Translations under genes and position numbers: made by a program
The notes under the pieces: generated by a model
Database searches by the model: none
The model's input: the letters and a program-made list of their open reading frames with translations, nothing else
Told to the model about the DNA's origin: nothing
Part shown: positions 12,011-22,469 of the stretch, piece after piece
Position numbering within the stretch: position 1 is the first letter of the stretch
Layout: every line of letters starts with the position of its first letter
DNA from: Liolophura sinensis
Taxonomy: Eukaryota; Mollusca; Polyplacophora; Chitonida; Chitonidae
Direction: 5' to 3'
Assembly (NCBI RefSeq): GCF_032854445.1
Contig: NC_088302.1
Coordinates: forward strand, 28,618,330-28,682,329
Length of the DNA stretch: 64,000 bases

Positions 12011-15000
12011 CTTTAAACAGCAAAATATAAACTGGTATAAGTCTGGATGGTTTTTGGTATGACAACATAAATTATTTTGATAACAAATCATGATGCCGGC
12101 CACTGCCCCCCAAAAAAACAAACAAAAAAAAAAAAAAAAACATGCAACACAGGTGGATGTGAGGCTAAGACTTAACTCAGATGAGAGGCCTAACCATTTC
12201 TTAGTATTAAGAATTTACTGACATCAAAAACATTGTGCACCAACCCATGTGCAGTGGAGCACACATAATGTTCACAGAGAACAGTATAAAGATAGTGCAG
12301 GATACATTTTTCTATTTATATTCTTCTACTGTGTTTCAAAGAAGAAGAGCTTGGCATACCTCTCTCTGTGTACTTCTACTGTGTTTCAAAGAAGAAGAGC
12401 TTGGCATACCTCTCTCTGTGTACTTCTACTGTGTTTCATAGAAGAAGTGCTTGGCATACCTCTCTCTGTGTACTTCTACTGTGTTTCAAAGAAGAAGAGC
12501 TTGGCATACCTCTCTCTGTGTACTTCTACTGTGTTTCAAAGAAGAAGAGCTTGGCATACCTCTCTCTGTGTACTTCTACTGTGTTTCATAGAAGAAGAGC
12601 TTGACATACCTCTCTCTGTGTACTTCTACTGTGTTTCATAGAAGAAGAGCTTGGCATACCTCTCTCTGTGTACTTCTACTATGTTTCATAGAAGAAGAGC
12701 TTGGCATACCTCTCTCTGTGTACTTCTACTGTGTTTCAAAGAAGAAGAGCTTAGCATACCTCTCTCTGTGTACTTCTACCGTGTTTCAAAGAAAAGCTTA
12801 GCATACCTCTCTCTGCATACTTCTACTGTGTTTCAAAGAAGAGCTTGGCATACCTGTCTCTGCGTAGTTCTACTGTGTTTCATAGAAGAAGAGCTTGGCA
12901 TACCTCTCTCTGTGTACTACTGTGTTTCATACAAGAAGAGCTTGGTATACCTCTCTCTGTGTACTTCTACTGTGTTTCATAGAAGAAGAGCTTGACATAC
13001 CTCTCTCTGTGTACTTCTACTGTGTTTCAAAGAAGAGCTTGGCATACCTGTCTCTGTGTACTTCTACTGTGTTTCAAAGAAGAGCTTGGTACACCAGTGT
13101 TTCTCTCTTTTTATGTACTTCTTCTATTGTCTTTTTAGAAGATGAGCTTGGCATACTTCTCCCTATTTATGGTCTCCTATAGTTTTTGAGAAGGATGGCA
13201 TACGTCTCACTATTTATGTACTTTTTCTATTGTTTTTTTTTTTTAGAAGAAGAGTGTGGCATACTTCTCCCTATTTATGGTCTCCTATAGTTTTTGAAAA
13301 GGATGGCATACGTCTCACTATTTATGTACTTTTTCTGTTGTTTTTTTTTTAAGAAGAAGAGTGTGGCATACTTCTCCCTATTTATGGTCTCCTATAGTTT
13401 TTGAAAAGGATGGCATACGTCTCACTATTTATGTACTTTTTCTATGTTTTTTTTTTTTAGAAGAAGAGTGTGGCATACTTCTCCCTATTTATGGTCTCCT
13501 ATAGTTTTTGAGAAGGATGGCATACGTCTCACTATTTATGTACTTTTCCTAAGGCATACTTCTCCCTATTTGTGTACTTCTTTTATTGTTTTTTTTTTTT
13601 TATTTGAAGAAGAGTGTGGCATACTCCCTATATATGAACTTCTGCCATGATCCAATGAGCTCACCTTGAGTCTGGCTTCTGCTAACTTTAGTATCACATG
13701 TGCGACGTCCTCACAAAGTGTGGGGTAGCGCCTCTCATAGTCAGACATGACACAGCTGTTACCCATGTCCAGGACCTTCTTAAACAGCACTGTCACGGCA
13801 CTCTCCTCCACGAACGTCACCTCTCCATACAAGATAGGCACTCTTAACACACCAAAGTCTACAAGAGAAAAATTCGGACAGAAAGAGATTTATTACACCT
13901 GGTATTATGAAATATCCAGTTGTGATGGCACCATCAAGCACCAACAACTATATTAGAGTGAGTGAGTGAGTGCTTGGGGTTTAACGTCGTACTCAACAAT
14001 TTTTCAGTCATATGACGACGAAGGAATCTTTAGGGTGCATGTACGTGTAACGTGCCTCCTTGTAGCAGGACGGATTTCCACCCCTCTTTTATTTAGTGCT
14101 GCTTCACTGAGACGACTTACCGAAGGCAAGAAAGCGCCCCACCCGAGCCATTATACTGATACGGGTCAACCAGTCGTTGCACTATCCCCTTCATGCTGAA
14201 TGCCAAGCGAGGAAGTTACAACTTCCTCTTTTAAAGTCTTAGGTGTGACTCGATCAAGGATTGATCCTGTATCTACCCGTCCCGAAGCGGATGCTCTACC
14301 AACTGTGCTATCCGGGCCAGTCAACTATATTAGAAAAAGTCAGTATAAATTTTCAATCTTTCTCATGCCTCCTGTGTGTGGAAAGAGCTTTACAGTAATT
14401 TTATTATCTAAATTTTGTTGGAATCAAAAAATTGTCAAGTTAATTGTTGCAGGAAGCTTATGTATCTCGTGTGAAACCTGTTTTAAAACCAAAACCTATA
14501 TCTACCTCTTTCTGTGTCATATAGCACTGATTGTGCCATATGATGAAGATATGGAACACAATGATATAAACAATACGACTGCCAGTTCGTAACTGCCATT
14601 AGATTCAACCTCAAAGCAAATTTGCTTAACAATTTATCAGTCATGGAGAGCAAGGCGTCGTTAGGTGAGCATACACGCATGGAATATATCTTCTTGTGAA
14701 AGATTCCATGCTGCCAAAGTGCTGCTGTCACTGAAGTATCATGCCGAAGACACCAGATATGACATCCCCCCCAGTCACATTATGCTGACACCAGGCCAAC
14801 CAGTCCTTTTTCTTTGCTGTGACCTCTCAGTGCAGGGCACCAAACAAAGGATGAGCGATGTAGTGCTTGGGGTTTAATGTGGTACTTAACAATTTTTCAG
14901 TCACATGACAATGAAGGAATCCTTAGAGTGTATGAAACATGCCTCCTAGTTGCAGGACGGATTTCCACCCCCCTTTTATCCAGTGTTGCTTCACTAAGAC

Positions 15001-18000
15001 AACTTACCAAAGGCAAGTAAGTCACCCGGCCCAAGTCATTATACTAATACAGGTCAACCAGTCGTTGCACTATCCCCTTAATGCTGAACGCCAAGCGAGG
15101 AGGTCACAACTTCCTCCTTTTTTATTAAGGTGACCCGAGCTAGGTTTGACCCTGGATCTACTGCCCTTGAAGAAGACGCTGTACCAACTGTGCTATCGGG
15201 GCTGGTACATCATTTTTAAAGTTTTTCGTATGACCCGATCCGGGTTTGTGGAATGCTTGTCCAGGACAACATCATGTACTTTGATGAGAAATACCTGGAT
15301 TGACTTTTAAGGTGATCTGTTCTCCCTCCAGTTTACTCTTGCCATACTTGTTCAGGGGATTGGGTGTAGCATCAGTACTGTAAGGCGGAGATTTTCCATC
15401 AAATACGTAGTCTGTACTGAGGTACAATACCCACGCTCCACAGTCCACTGAAAACGTGTCAGTCATACAGCAAAGGAATTAGACATCAACCTGCCACTCG
15501 AGAATTTCTCGAAACATCAGGAAAGCATTCGAATACTTCTTCGAATGGAGAAGAAGATCGAACTATTAAAATTTTAATGGACTTTCCCAACTCAGAGAAC
15601 TTTAGTATCATACTAAAGTTATCTTTACAGTACAAAATAATTCTACATGGACAATAAAAAAAAAATGCGTTAACTACAGGTATCGTTTCACTTGCGTTCA
15701 AAATTCTGAACTTAGAGACGCATTCTTTGATTCATATACAAGTGTTTCTACTGTGGAAATTATGCTATCAAAATACTGTATGTACATTACCAAAAGTAGC
15801 AGAAATACATGTGCATGTGCTAAAAAAAATGCCTCAGCTCTGGACCTTGGATTAAAGTTTAAACTTTGGTGAATATATTTTTGATTACACTTTTTAGTGT
15901 GTGTCAGCATGATGAGGATTTTTGCTTCCTTTTTTTAAATATCATGTGAGGACATGGACAGTTAGAAAGCTGTCAGTGTTAATATATTTGACATGACCAT
16001 ATTATGGGATATATCTTGTGCTATACCTGAAGCTTGACAGAGGATCTGAGTGCCAGAGACATTGAGGGACCAGGCCTCATCTGTGCGGTTCTCCACAATG
16101 TCTGGTCGTCTTTCTGCAGCACAGTGCACCACAACATCAGGCTACAACAAAAACCTCGAACATCACACAGTTTACCACAATGTCTGGCTGCACAGTGTGC
16201 CATAATGTCTGGCTGCAACACAAACTTCCAATATCACACAATGTACCACAATGTCTGGATACAATAAAAACCTTCATTATCACACAGTGTACCACAATTT
16301 CTGGCTGTACAGTGTACCATAATGTCTGGCTATAACACAAACCTCGAATATCACAGTTTACTACAATGTCTGGCTAAAACACAAACCTCGCATATCACAC
16401 AGGCTACCACAATATCTGAGTGCAACACAAACCTCTAATATTACACAGTGTACCATAATGTCTGACTGCGACACAAACCTCAAATATCACACAGTCTACA
16501 ACAATGTCTGGCTGCAACACAAACCTCAAATATCACACAGTGTACCATAATGTCTGGCTACAACACAAACCTCAAATATCACACAGTGTACCACAATGTC
16601 TGGCTACAACACAAACCTCAAATACCAAACAGTCTACCACAATGTCTGGCTGCAACACAAACCTCAAATTTAACACAGTGTACAACAACGTCTGGCTACA
16701 ACACAAACCTCAAATATCAAACAGTCTACCACAATGTCTGGCTACAACATAAGCCTTGAATATTATACAGTCTACCACAATGTCTGGCTGCAACACAAAC
16801 CTCAAATATCATACAGTGTACCACAACATTTGGCTACAACACAAGCCTCAAACATCACACAAGTGTACCACAACATTTGGCTACAACACAAATCTCAAAT
16901 ATCACACAAGTGTACCACAACATTTGGCTACAACACAAACCTCAAATATCACAGAGTGTACCACAACATCTGGCTACAAACACAAACCTCAAATATCACA
17001 CAGTGTACCACAATGTCTGGCTGCAACACAAACCTCAAATATCACACAGTGTACCATAATGTCTGACTACAACACAGCCTAACAAATACTTATTTATTTA
17101 TTTGATTGGTGTTTTACACCGTACTCAAGAATATTTCACTTATACGACGGCAGCCAGCATTATGGTGGGTGGAAACCAGGCAGTGTCCGGGGGAAACCTG
17201 CAGGTTGCTGAGAGACCTTCCCACTTATGGCCGGAGAGGAAGCCAGCATGAGCTGGACTTGAACTAACAGCGACCGTATTGGTGAGAGGATCCTGGGTCA
17301 TTACGCTGCGCTAGCGCGCTAACCAAATGAGCCACGGAGGCCCCCCAACAACCTCACAAGTAACACAGTGTACCATAACGTATGGCTGCAACACAAACCT
17401 CATGTCACACAATGTATGATTTATTTATTTGATGGGTGTTTTACCCCTTACTTAAAAATATTTCCCTTAATCGACGTCGGCCAGCATTATGGTGGGAGAA
17501 AACCAAGCAGAACCCTGGGAAACCCAACACCATCTGCAGGTTCTTGCAACACCATCTGCAGGTTCTTGCCACACCATCCCACTTACAGCACTGTGTACCA
17601 CAACGTCTGCTTACAACAGCTCTGGCTAATTTCTAACATGTATTTAAAAGAGAAAGTCGCAGTAAGACAACAACATCTGATCTGTGATAAAAAAAAAAGA
17701 CAGACAAAAACTTACACTAACTTAATCTACAAAAAAAAACAACATGTCCGCTTTGAAATTCTTGTTCTTTAGTTCAGTATGATGTGGCGTTCACCCTTAA
17801 TCATTCATTCTTAGTTCATTTGAGTAGTATCAATGAGGCTTTTCCAGCTACAATGTATTGTCAAATTATTAAGGTTGACAGTTTCATGCAAGCCCTCTGT
17901 ACCGCCATCTGGCTGACTGATAATACTATGAACCATGAGATTTCCTGAATGGTACTGAATGGTACTGAATGGTACTGAATGCCCTACTGAAATCATTTCA

Positions 18001-18492
18001 CTTACTGCACTGAACCTCCTGTTTAGTGTTTTTTCAAGGGGAACACTTGATTCCGAGGAATTCATCCAGCTTTCAGGACCACTGTTTTCCCTTTTTTTTG
18101 TGGAAGTTTGATTCATTTCAAGCCAAAACTTCAAAACTGTTGGCATCGGAAGTACCACTTTAAGGCCTTTGTGCTGCTGAAGTTTATTTTCACAGACCAA
18201 ACTTAACTGTACAAGAAATGTAATCATCTACAAATAACATAAATTCAATGCCTAATCCTTACCTCATGTGTACAAGTATAAATCTGTGACGTGTCAATCT
18301 GATCATTACCTTTATCTCTTCGAAGATTTTCTTCACAGCCTGTTCATCTGTCAGATCGACTTTACGGAGGTTTGCTGTCGCTCTGCTGAAGGCTAAGCCA
18401 GTTACCTCCCATGTCGGGTCATTATCAAACTCTTTAGTCACTGCTCTACCCAGCAAGCCGGAAGCTCCAGTTATGATGACTTTCTTCACCAT
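11753..18492 (-). CDS. MAT2B: MAT2B, methionine adenosyltransferase 2 subunit beta (whole gene, five coding exons)
   Basis: Regulatory beta subunit of S-adenosylmethionine synthetase, a catalytically diverged member of the RmlD/extended short-chain dehydrogenase family that binds NADP(H) and the catalytic MAT2A subunit. Coding exons are 18,492-18,310, 16,141-16,027, 15,447-15,295, 13,858-13,665 and 12,010-11,753. All four introns have GT..AG ends and the spliced frame is open for 300 aa (human isoforms are about 323-334 aa). Visible features are the Rossmann loop [11 protein letters not shown] (residues 8-18), [16 protein letters not shown] in exon 2, [10 protein letters not shown] and YGKSK (Y134, K138) in exon 3, RVPILYGE and ESAVTVLF in exon 4, and the C-terminal [15 protein letters not shown] and LGIGRRTPF-like stretch (GIGRRTPF). 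The match to human MAT2B runs end to end. Introns are loaded with minisatellites and SINEs. An in-frame alternative start may lie in an upstream exon at 18,885-18,894. Confidence 0.96.
12011..13099 (-). repeat. 60-bp minisatellite in MAT2B intron 4
   Basis: From about 12,320 to 13,095, units containing GTACTTCTACTGTGTTTCAA, AGAAGAAGAGCTTGGCATAC and CTCTCTCTGT repeat about 13 times. The first eight or so are exactly 60 bp; later ones are shorter by 3-10 bp. The rest of the span (12,011-12,319) is plain intron with a poly-A run near 12,125. Confidence 0.9.
13100..13570. repeat. about 108-bp repeat, 4 copies, MAT2B intron 4
   Basis: Four units each contain GGTCTCCTATAGTTTTTGAG, AAGGATGGCATACGTCTCAC, a T run and AGAAGAAGAGTGTGGCATAC. 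Each unit looks like two diverged copies of the neighbouring 60-bp unit (GAAGAAGAG, TGGCATAC, CTTCT), so the larger repeat probably grew out of the smaller one. Confidence 0.82.
13665..13858 (-). CDS. MAT2B: MAT2B coding exon 4
   Basis: It encodes residues 151 (split Asp) to 215: [20 protein letters not shown] through [12 protein letters not shown]. Acceptor TTCTCTTGTAG, donor AAG/GTGAGC. Confidence 0.95.
13958..14321 (-). mobile_element. SINE family B, full copy in MAT2B intron 3
   Basis: It is flanked by exact 13-bp direct repeats CAACTATATTAGA (13,945-13,957 and 14,322-14,334). Read on the minus strand it opens with a tRNA-like head: A-box-like TAGCACAGTTGGTAGAGC near 14,293-14,310 and B-box-like TTGATCGAGTC. 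It ends in ACGTTAAACCCCAAGC followed by (ACTC)n. The clean duplication suggests a fairly young insertion. Confidence 0.9.
14640..14865 (-). mobile_element. SINE family C fragment in MAT2B intron 3
   Basis: It contains AGTATCATGCCGAAGACACC, the reverse complement of the family-C core GGTGTCTTCAGCATGATACT seen at 32.3 and 38.0 kb, plus CAGTCACATTATGCTGACAC. It abuts a family-B tail at 14,866, so the two may form one composite or nested insertion. Confidence 0.6.
14866..15207 (-). mobile_element. SINE family B, second copy in MAT2B intron 3
   Basis: It aligns over its whole length with the copy at 13,958-14,321 in the same orientation (AGTGCTTGGGGTTTAATGTG at the tail, TACCAACTGTGCTATCGGGG at the tRNA-like head). 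It is more diverged, and no target duplication is visible. Confidence 0.82.
15295..15447 (-). CDS. MAT2B: MAT2B coding exon 3
   Basis: It encodes residues 100-150: [18 protein letters not shown] through [19 protein letters not shown]. It holds the family YxxxK pair (Y134, K138) and the STDYVFDG loop. Acceptor CGTTTTCAG, donor CCAG/GTATTT. Confidence 0.95.
16027..16141 (-). CDS. MAT2B: MAT2B coding exon 2
   Basis: It encodes residues 62-99: [20 protein letters not shown] through TQILCQAS. The acceptor is TTTTTGTTGTAG/CCT and the donor is TTCAG/GTATAG. Both the acceptor and the first 22 exon bases are echoed in every unit of the adjacent intron minisatellite. Confidence 0.95.
16142..17088. repeat. 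about 46-bp minisatellite built from the exon 2 splice acceptor
   Basis: About 20 tandem units fill the end of MAT2B intron 1. On the minus strand each reads GAGGTTTGTGTTGTAG, then CCAGACATTGTGGTACACTG, then TGTGATATTT. The true junction next to it reads GAGGTTTTTGTTGTAG/CCTGATGTTGTGGTGCACTG, so each unit copies about 24 bp of intron end and 22 bp of exon start. Further diverged units lie at 17,350-17,418 and about 17,587-17,630, beyond SINE insertions. Confidence 0.9.
17089..17346 (-). mobile_element. SINE family A, full-length copy
   Basis: Read on the minus strand it starts GGCCTCCGTGGCTCATTTGG (tRNA-like A box), passes a B-box-like AGTTCAAGTCC and a body with CATGCTGGCTTCCTCTCCGG, and ends TGAGTACGGTGTAAAACACC, AATCAAATAAATAAATA. 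It is inserted in the MAT2B intron 1 minisatellite, so it postdates that array's expansion. Confidence 0.88.
17419..17586 (-). mobile_element. SINE family A, truncated copy
   Basis: Only the tail and body are present (TTATTTATTTGATGGGTGTT, then GCCAGCATTATGGTGGGAGA). A 20-bp segment, CAACACCATCTGCAGGTTCT, is duplicated in tandem. It also sits within the MAT2B intron 1 minisatellite. Confidence 0.75.
17587..18309 (-). other. MAT2B intron 1, proximal part
   Basis: Mostly unique intron. It holds a last diverged acceptor-type unit near 17,590-17,630 and a 10-bp repeat (TGAATGGTAC, four copies) at about 17,946-17,985. Confidence 0.45.
18310..18492 (-). CDS. MAT2B: MAT2B coding exon 1
   Basis: It encodes residues 1-61, from [15 protein letters not shown] to KKIFEEIK, and ends in phase 0 at AAG/GTAATG. 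The exon itself begins at 18,500, after an acceptor TTTTTTCAG, so a further upstream exon must exist. The ATG at 18,492 places the nucleotide-binding beta strand at the very N-terminus, as in the short MAT2B isoform. Confidence 0.93.
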
Positions 18493-18884
18493 TGCTACAA
18501 CTGAAAAAATCACCAGTGGTTCGCATCAGTCGGCTGGTATCTGTTTACATCCACTCCACGTTCAAAACCTACAGCTCACTTTGATCATATCAGGAGAGCT
18601 AGCATAATATTTTTACCAGTCTCATAATATTTTTAATGCTGTCGTACACGTGGAGTTGGAGACACTAGATACGACAGTCCACAGCCACATATTTGATTTT
18701 TCACATGCATACTAGCTGAAAACAGATGCGTGCATTCAAAACTGTTAAGAGGGGTGATTTACAATGGCATGCAGAAATCCAGCTTTAAGTGAATATAACA
18801 AGGCAAAAGTACCTATGGGGATTGCTGAAGTAAGTATTCTTTTGTACAAGTGTACTTAAAATCATTTCTGAAAAGCTGACCTAC

Positions 18885-18894
18885 CTTTAAACAT
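18885..18894 (-). CDS. MAT2B: candidate alternative first coding exon of MAT2B
   Basis: On the minus strand ATGTTTAAAG is followed by a good donor, GTAGGT. Spliced to the acceptor at 18,500 it gives MFKVVA in frame with MVKKVIITG. Human MAT2B also has N-terminal isoforms. Transcript evidence is needed to choose between the starts. Confidence 0.3.
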
Positions 18895-21165
18895 TTTAAA
18901 TGCACGGCACTATGAATGCCACCAGTCAAGCTGTTACAAGCAGTACACTAATATGGCAGCCGCACCATTCTCCGTATATGTACACGTAGCTCTCCTACAG
19001 ATATGTTAATGGCCAGTGCGGTACAAAATGAGAGCTAGCTATACTTGGCTGATGCAATACAGCTGCAACACAGCCAAAATGCAAAACCTTGCAATATGGC
19101 AGATTTCAGTTGAACAGGGGAAACCTCGCATGGAGAAGATATTTTAGAAGCATATCCAAGTGTTGGTGGATATAGCTATACCTTGAAAGACGGCGCAAGA
19201 AATGGCTCTATTGAAATCAGGCCATTTTACTGAGCAAGCTGTAGTTGCCTTGACAATTTGTAGAGGGATATGCGACAAAAATTACAATTTAAATGTCGCC
19301 ATGCTAATGAGTATCCATTCACACATCGACCTTATGTTTTCCCCTGTCAATATACTGCAAGCACATGGTCAATCCGTTACTTCCAGGCCACATGGGCCAG
19401 AGACTCTTTAAGTATGTATGCTTGGAGTTTTATATAGTGAGACCATTTTACTATAATACTTGAAGTGAGCCACTGTACTGCTAGTCTTGAGATGCATGAC
19501 AAGGGTAAGTAACAAGTAACAATTTTTTAAAATGAAACTCCGCTCTGACATTAGTTTGGGCCCATCACTGGCCAAACAAAATTTGACCACGCATAACATC
19601 TGAGCAATCTCCAACTATAAGATACTTATAAGTCCTTGGCACAGCTAGTTGTCAATCACACTGCTCTTCCACAAACCCATTGTTGTGTGAATGGTTCCAG
19701 GGGCACTTTTGACCAACTACGGTCACTAAGGCGCCATGAACAATGACAGTGGGAGGAATCTAGAAATTCCCTGTCAAAGGCCAGGATTGACATTGCAACT
19801 TGTGTGCCAGCAGATGGGACAGGGAGTTGCACACCTAGGTGAACTGCAAGGCCTTAAACTTGAGCAAAAATGTTATCAGCAAGCCTCTCATATTATTGTA
19901 CAAGATTGTGGAAATTTCTTTTGTGAAAATAATCCATTAATACTGTTTAATATAGATACCTGCAATTATCCAATGTAATATAACCTCATGCATTGTGGAG
20001 GAGAGTGGGTGGGGGCTACCAAATACTAACTTTAATGTGGTCAAAAAGTTTGATTTTACAGACAGAATATATATCTCGCATTGTGGGGTCTATCGGCTCA
20101 ATAACACCATTAGAAGTTGCCCGAAACCCACATATTTTAGCTGCACTAGTTTGCTAAGCCCCCCCCCCCCCCACCAACTAAACCTGCATGCATGAACTCC
20201 TGAAATGCCAATTCAGTTTTTATTAGCTAGAGGTTGAGCTAACATCCCTTTAAATTCGAGTAACGCCAATACGGCCAAGTTTGTAACGATTCAAACGTTT
20301 TTATTTGACAGATCAAAGGTTTGGTATCAAAATAAACCATTCTGTGAGTTACGTGATGCCGTTTGTGTTGAGTGCCCCTGTGGCGGCGATGTTGTTGTTG
20401 CACAAGCTCTAATGACGCGGAAGACTACACCGTAAGATGGAAAATTGGATACCAGCTATCTTAGCTAGTACTTCGAGTGCTCTAAAGTAGGACTCTAATA
20501 GCCATATGCCCACTTATAGATCAAGCCGCTTTGGATACATTATCACGGCAGTGACCTAAAGAGACTGTACCTTCACGATGGCATGTGCTCTTCAATTTAG
20601 CAGAATGAACGATGGGAGATAACTCTGTACCATTTAACTCCGTACGACTTCGACACCAAATCAATATGTGCATATGCATCCATACCGCACTGAGTAGCCT
20701 TAGTACACAAAAAAGAAAGCATAAAAATGATGTTCCTGTACAAGAGTGTACAAGGTAATTTGCAAAGTTGGTCATCAATACATATTTTGATTTCCCCGAG
20801 GAGAAAAGGTCATCTGAAAATAACTTTTGGATGATTTGTATTGGGACCATCTCTTGCATAATAATGTACTAATAATTATAATAATTTGTATGTAAATTGC
20901 GACAATTTATGAATATGCTTAAAATACAAAAATTATTTAAGTTCTGTTTTTTTACATTTACGAGGATCAAATTCGAGCACAAATAAATTAGATATACACC
21001 ACACGTTAACGAGGTGGCTTCTTTTGCGTAATTGTGAGTAGAGTCCAGGTTGACTTGCAGTTACCAGTTTGCCAACAAAACACCATTGCAAAAGCAGGAA
21101 TGAGAAACCAGCTACAACGCCCTGGTCTGAATTAATTTATGTGGTTCTCCATTTAACACATAATT
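18895..21165. other. intergenic, MAT2B promoter side
   Basis: About 2.3 kb between MAT2B and the AKAP17A 3' flank. It must hold the MAT2B promoter. It contains a poly-C run near 20,161 and no recognised gene or complete mobile element. Confidence 0.4.
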
Positions 21166-21426
21166 ACTTATTTATTGGATTGGTGTTTTATACCGCAAAG
21201 AACATTTCACGTGTATGAGGGTGGCCAGGATTATGGAGAGAGGAAGCCGGGCAGAGCCCAGGCGAAACCCACAACCACCCACAAGTCGCAAACAGACCAT
21301 GCTACGTACGGCTGGAGAGGAAGCCAACATGAGCTGGACTTGAACTCACAATGACCACATTGGGGAGAGGCTCCTGGGTCACTGTGCCACGCTGGCATGC
21401 TAACCTCCTTGGCCATGGAGGCCCCC
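21166..21426 (-). mobile_element. SINE family A, full-length, moderately diverged
   Basis: Head GGGGGCCTCCATGGCCAAGG, B-box-like GAGTTCAAGTCCAGCTCATG, and a tail that reads TATTTATTGGATTGGTGTTT on the plus strand. It lies downstream of AKAP17A. A minus-strand AATAAA within its tail might be used as a poly(A) signal, but nothing supports that directly. Confidence 0.85.
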
Positions 21427-22178
21427 AGCACATTATGATAACATGATGTATACCAAGAGGTGGTCCAAAATATCTACCATACAAATATTTTTTTCAAATA
21501 TCTTTTTCTCCAAAAAAAAAACAAACGAAAATGTTAAGCACATATTTAACAAATATCTTTTCACTCTTTTGTATGAAGTTTGTATCACTTTTGTTTCTCT
21601 TCTCAAACAGTAAAAACACTAACACTAAAAATAAGTGGTGGATAAGAAACCAATGAATGTAATTTTAAACTCAAACAAATACTTTACGTCAGAACTTGAC
21701 TTAAAAATAAAATAAGAGTATTTTTGGAGAAATTCCTACATGATCACAAAACTTGTAAAACTCCTCCATACCATGGCCCTCTTCATTCATTATGAAAGTC
21801 AACAGGAACACCATCCTTTTTTTTAAAACATCTGAAAAGTTTTCATAACTTATTTCAGTACTAAAAACAAACTTACACTATAAGCAAATAAATAAAAAAA
21901 TAGGATTAAAATGTTCTTCACAGAATGATTTCCAGGTGGGTTATTCTCCTCTACCTTAAGTAATCCAACAAATAATGAGACAAAATTTAACTTTAATGAC
22001 ATGGATGCAAAGATGACATGCAAATGATTCAGGAATGATAGTCACTGAGACTTAGAAATGGCAGTAGTCTATAAATGTCTTCACACCTTCATGGGAACAA
22101 TATTTGACTCTCAGTGAAACATCACAGTTAATAGGTAAAGTCTCCTTCCTGTCTACTATCAGACAGGACACTCTTTAG
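21427..22178 (-). other. AKAP17A 3' flank, probable 3' UTR
   Basis: AT-rich sequence after the AKAP17A stop. A minus-strand ATTAAA lies near 21,990. I saw no canonical AATAAA before the SINE. The transcript end is unplaced. Confidence 0.35.
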
Positions 22179-22469
22179 TCATCTCTTCATGACTACAGCA
22201 CTTTTGAGTTTCTTTTTCCCAGACAGTTTCTTCCTAAGTTCTTCTCTTTGCACCTCTTGCTTGCGCTCTTCTTTGGTTCTCCAGTTTTTAAGGATTTTTT
22301 CCCTTAGTTCTTTCTCCTGGTGTTCTAACCTAAGTTTTCGTTTTTTCCTCATCTCTTCTTTTCGTTTTTCCTCTTCTATTCTTCTTTTGTTCTCTAAAGC
22401 AAGCTGTCTTTTCCGTTCCTCTTCCAATTCCCTTTCTTTTTTCTCCAGATCTTCCTGAGCTTTGATGAC
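22179..22469 (-). CDS. AKAP17A: AKAP17A coding exon 4 (C-terminus)
   Basis: It encodes residues 390-485, VIKAQEDLEKKERELEEE to SGKKKLKSAVVMKR then TGA. The whole exon is predicted charged helix or coiled coil. Acceptor TTTTCTACAG. Confidence 0.92.
   Translation of the reverse strand, partial: VIKAQEDLEKKERELEEERKRQLALENKRRIEEEKRKEEMRKKRKLRLEHQEKELREKILKNWRTKEERKQEVQREELRKKLSGKKKLKSAVVMKR

Noticed and set aside
14200-14592. 130-codon plus-strand frame
   Set aside because: It begins inside a family-B SINE and runs into intron sequence, with no domain.
16137-16340. Repeated QPDIVVHC-like peptides as extra MAT2B exons
   Set aside because: They are minisatellite copies of the acceptor region. 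The unit length breaks the frame and they lack donors, so they are listed as decoys, not exons.
22189-22458. Plus-strand Ser/Phe-rich frame
   Set aside because: Antisense shadow of the Glu/Lys/Arg-rich AKAP17A exon 4.
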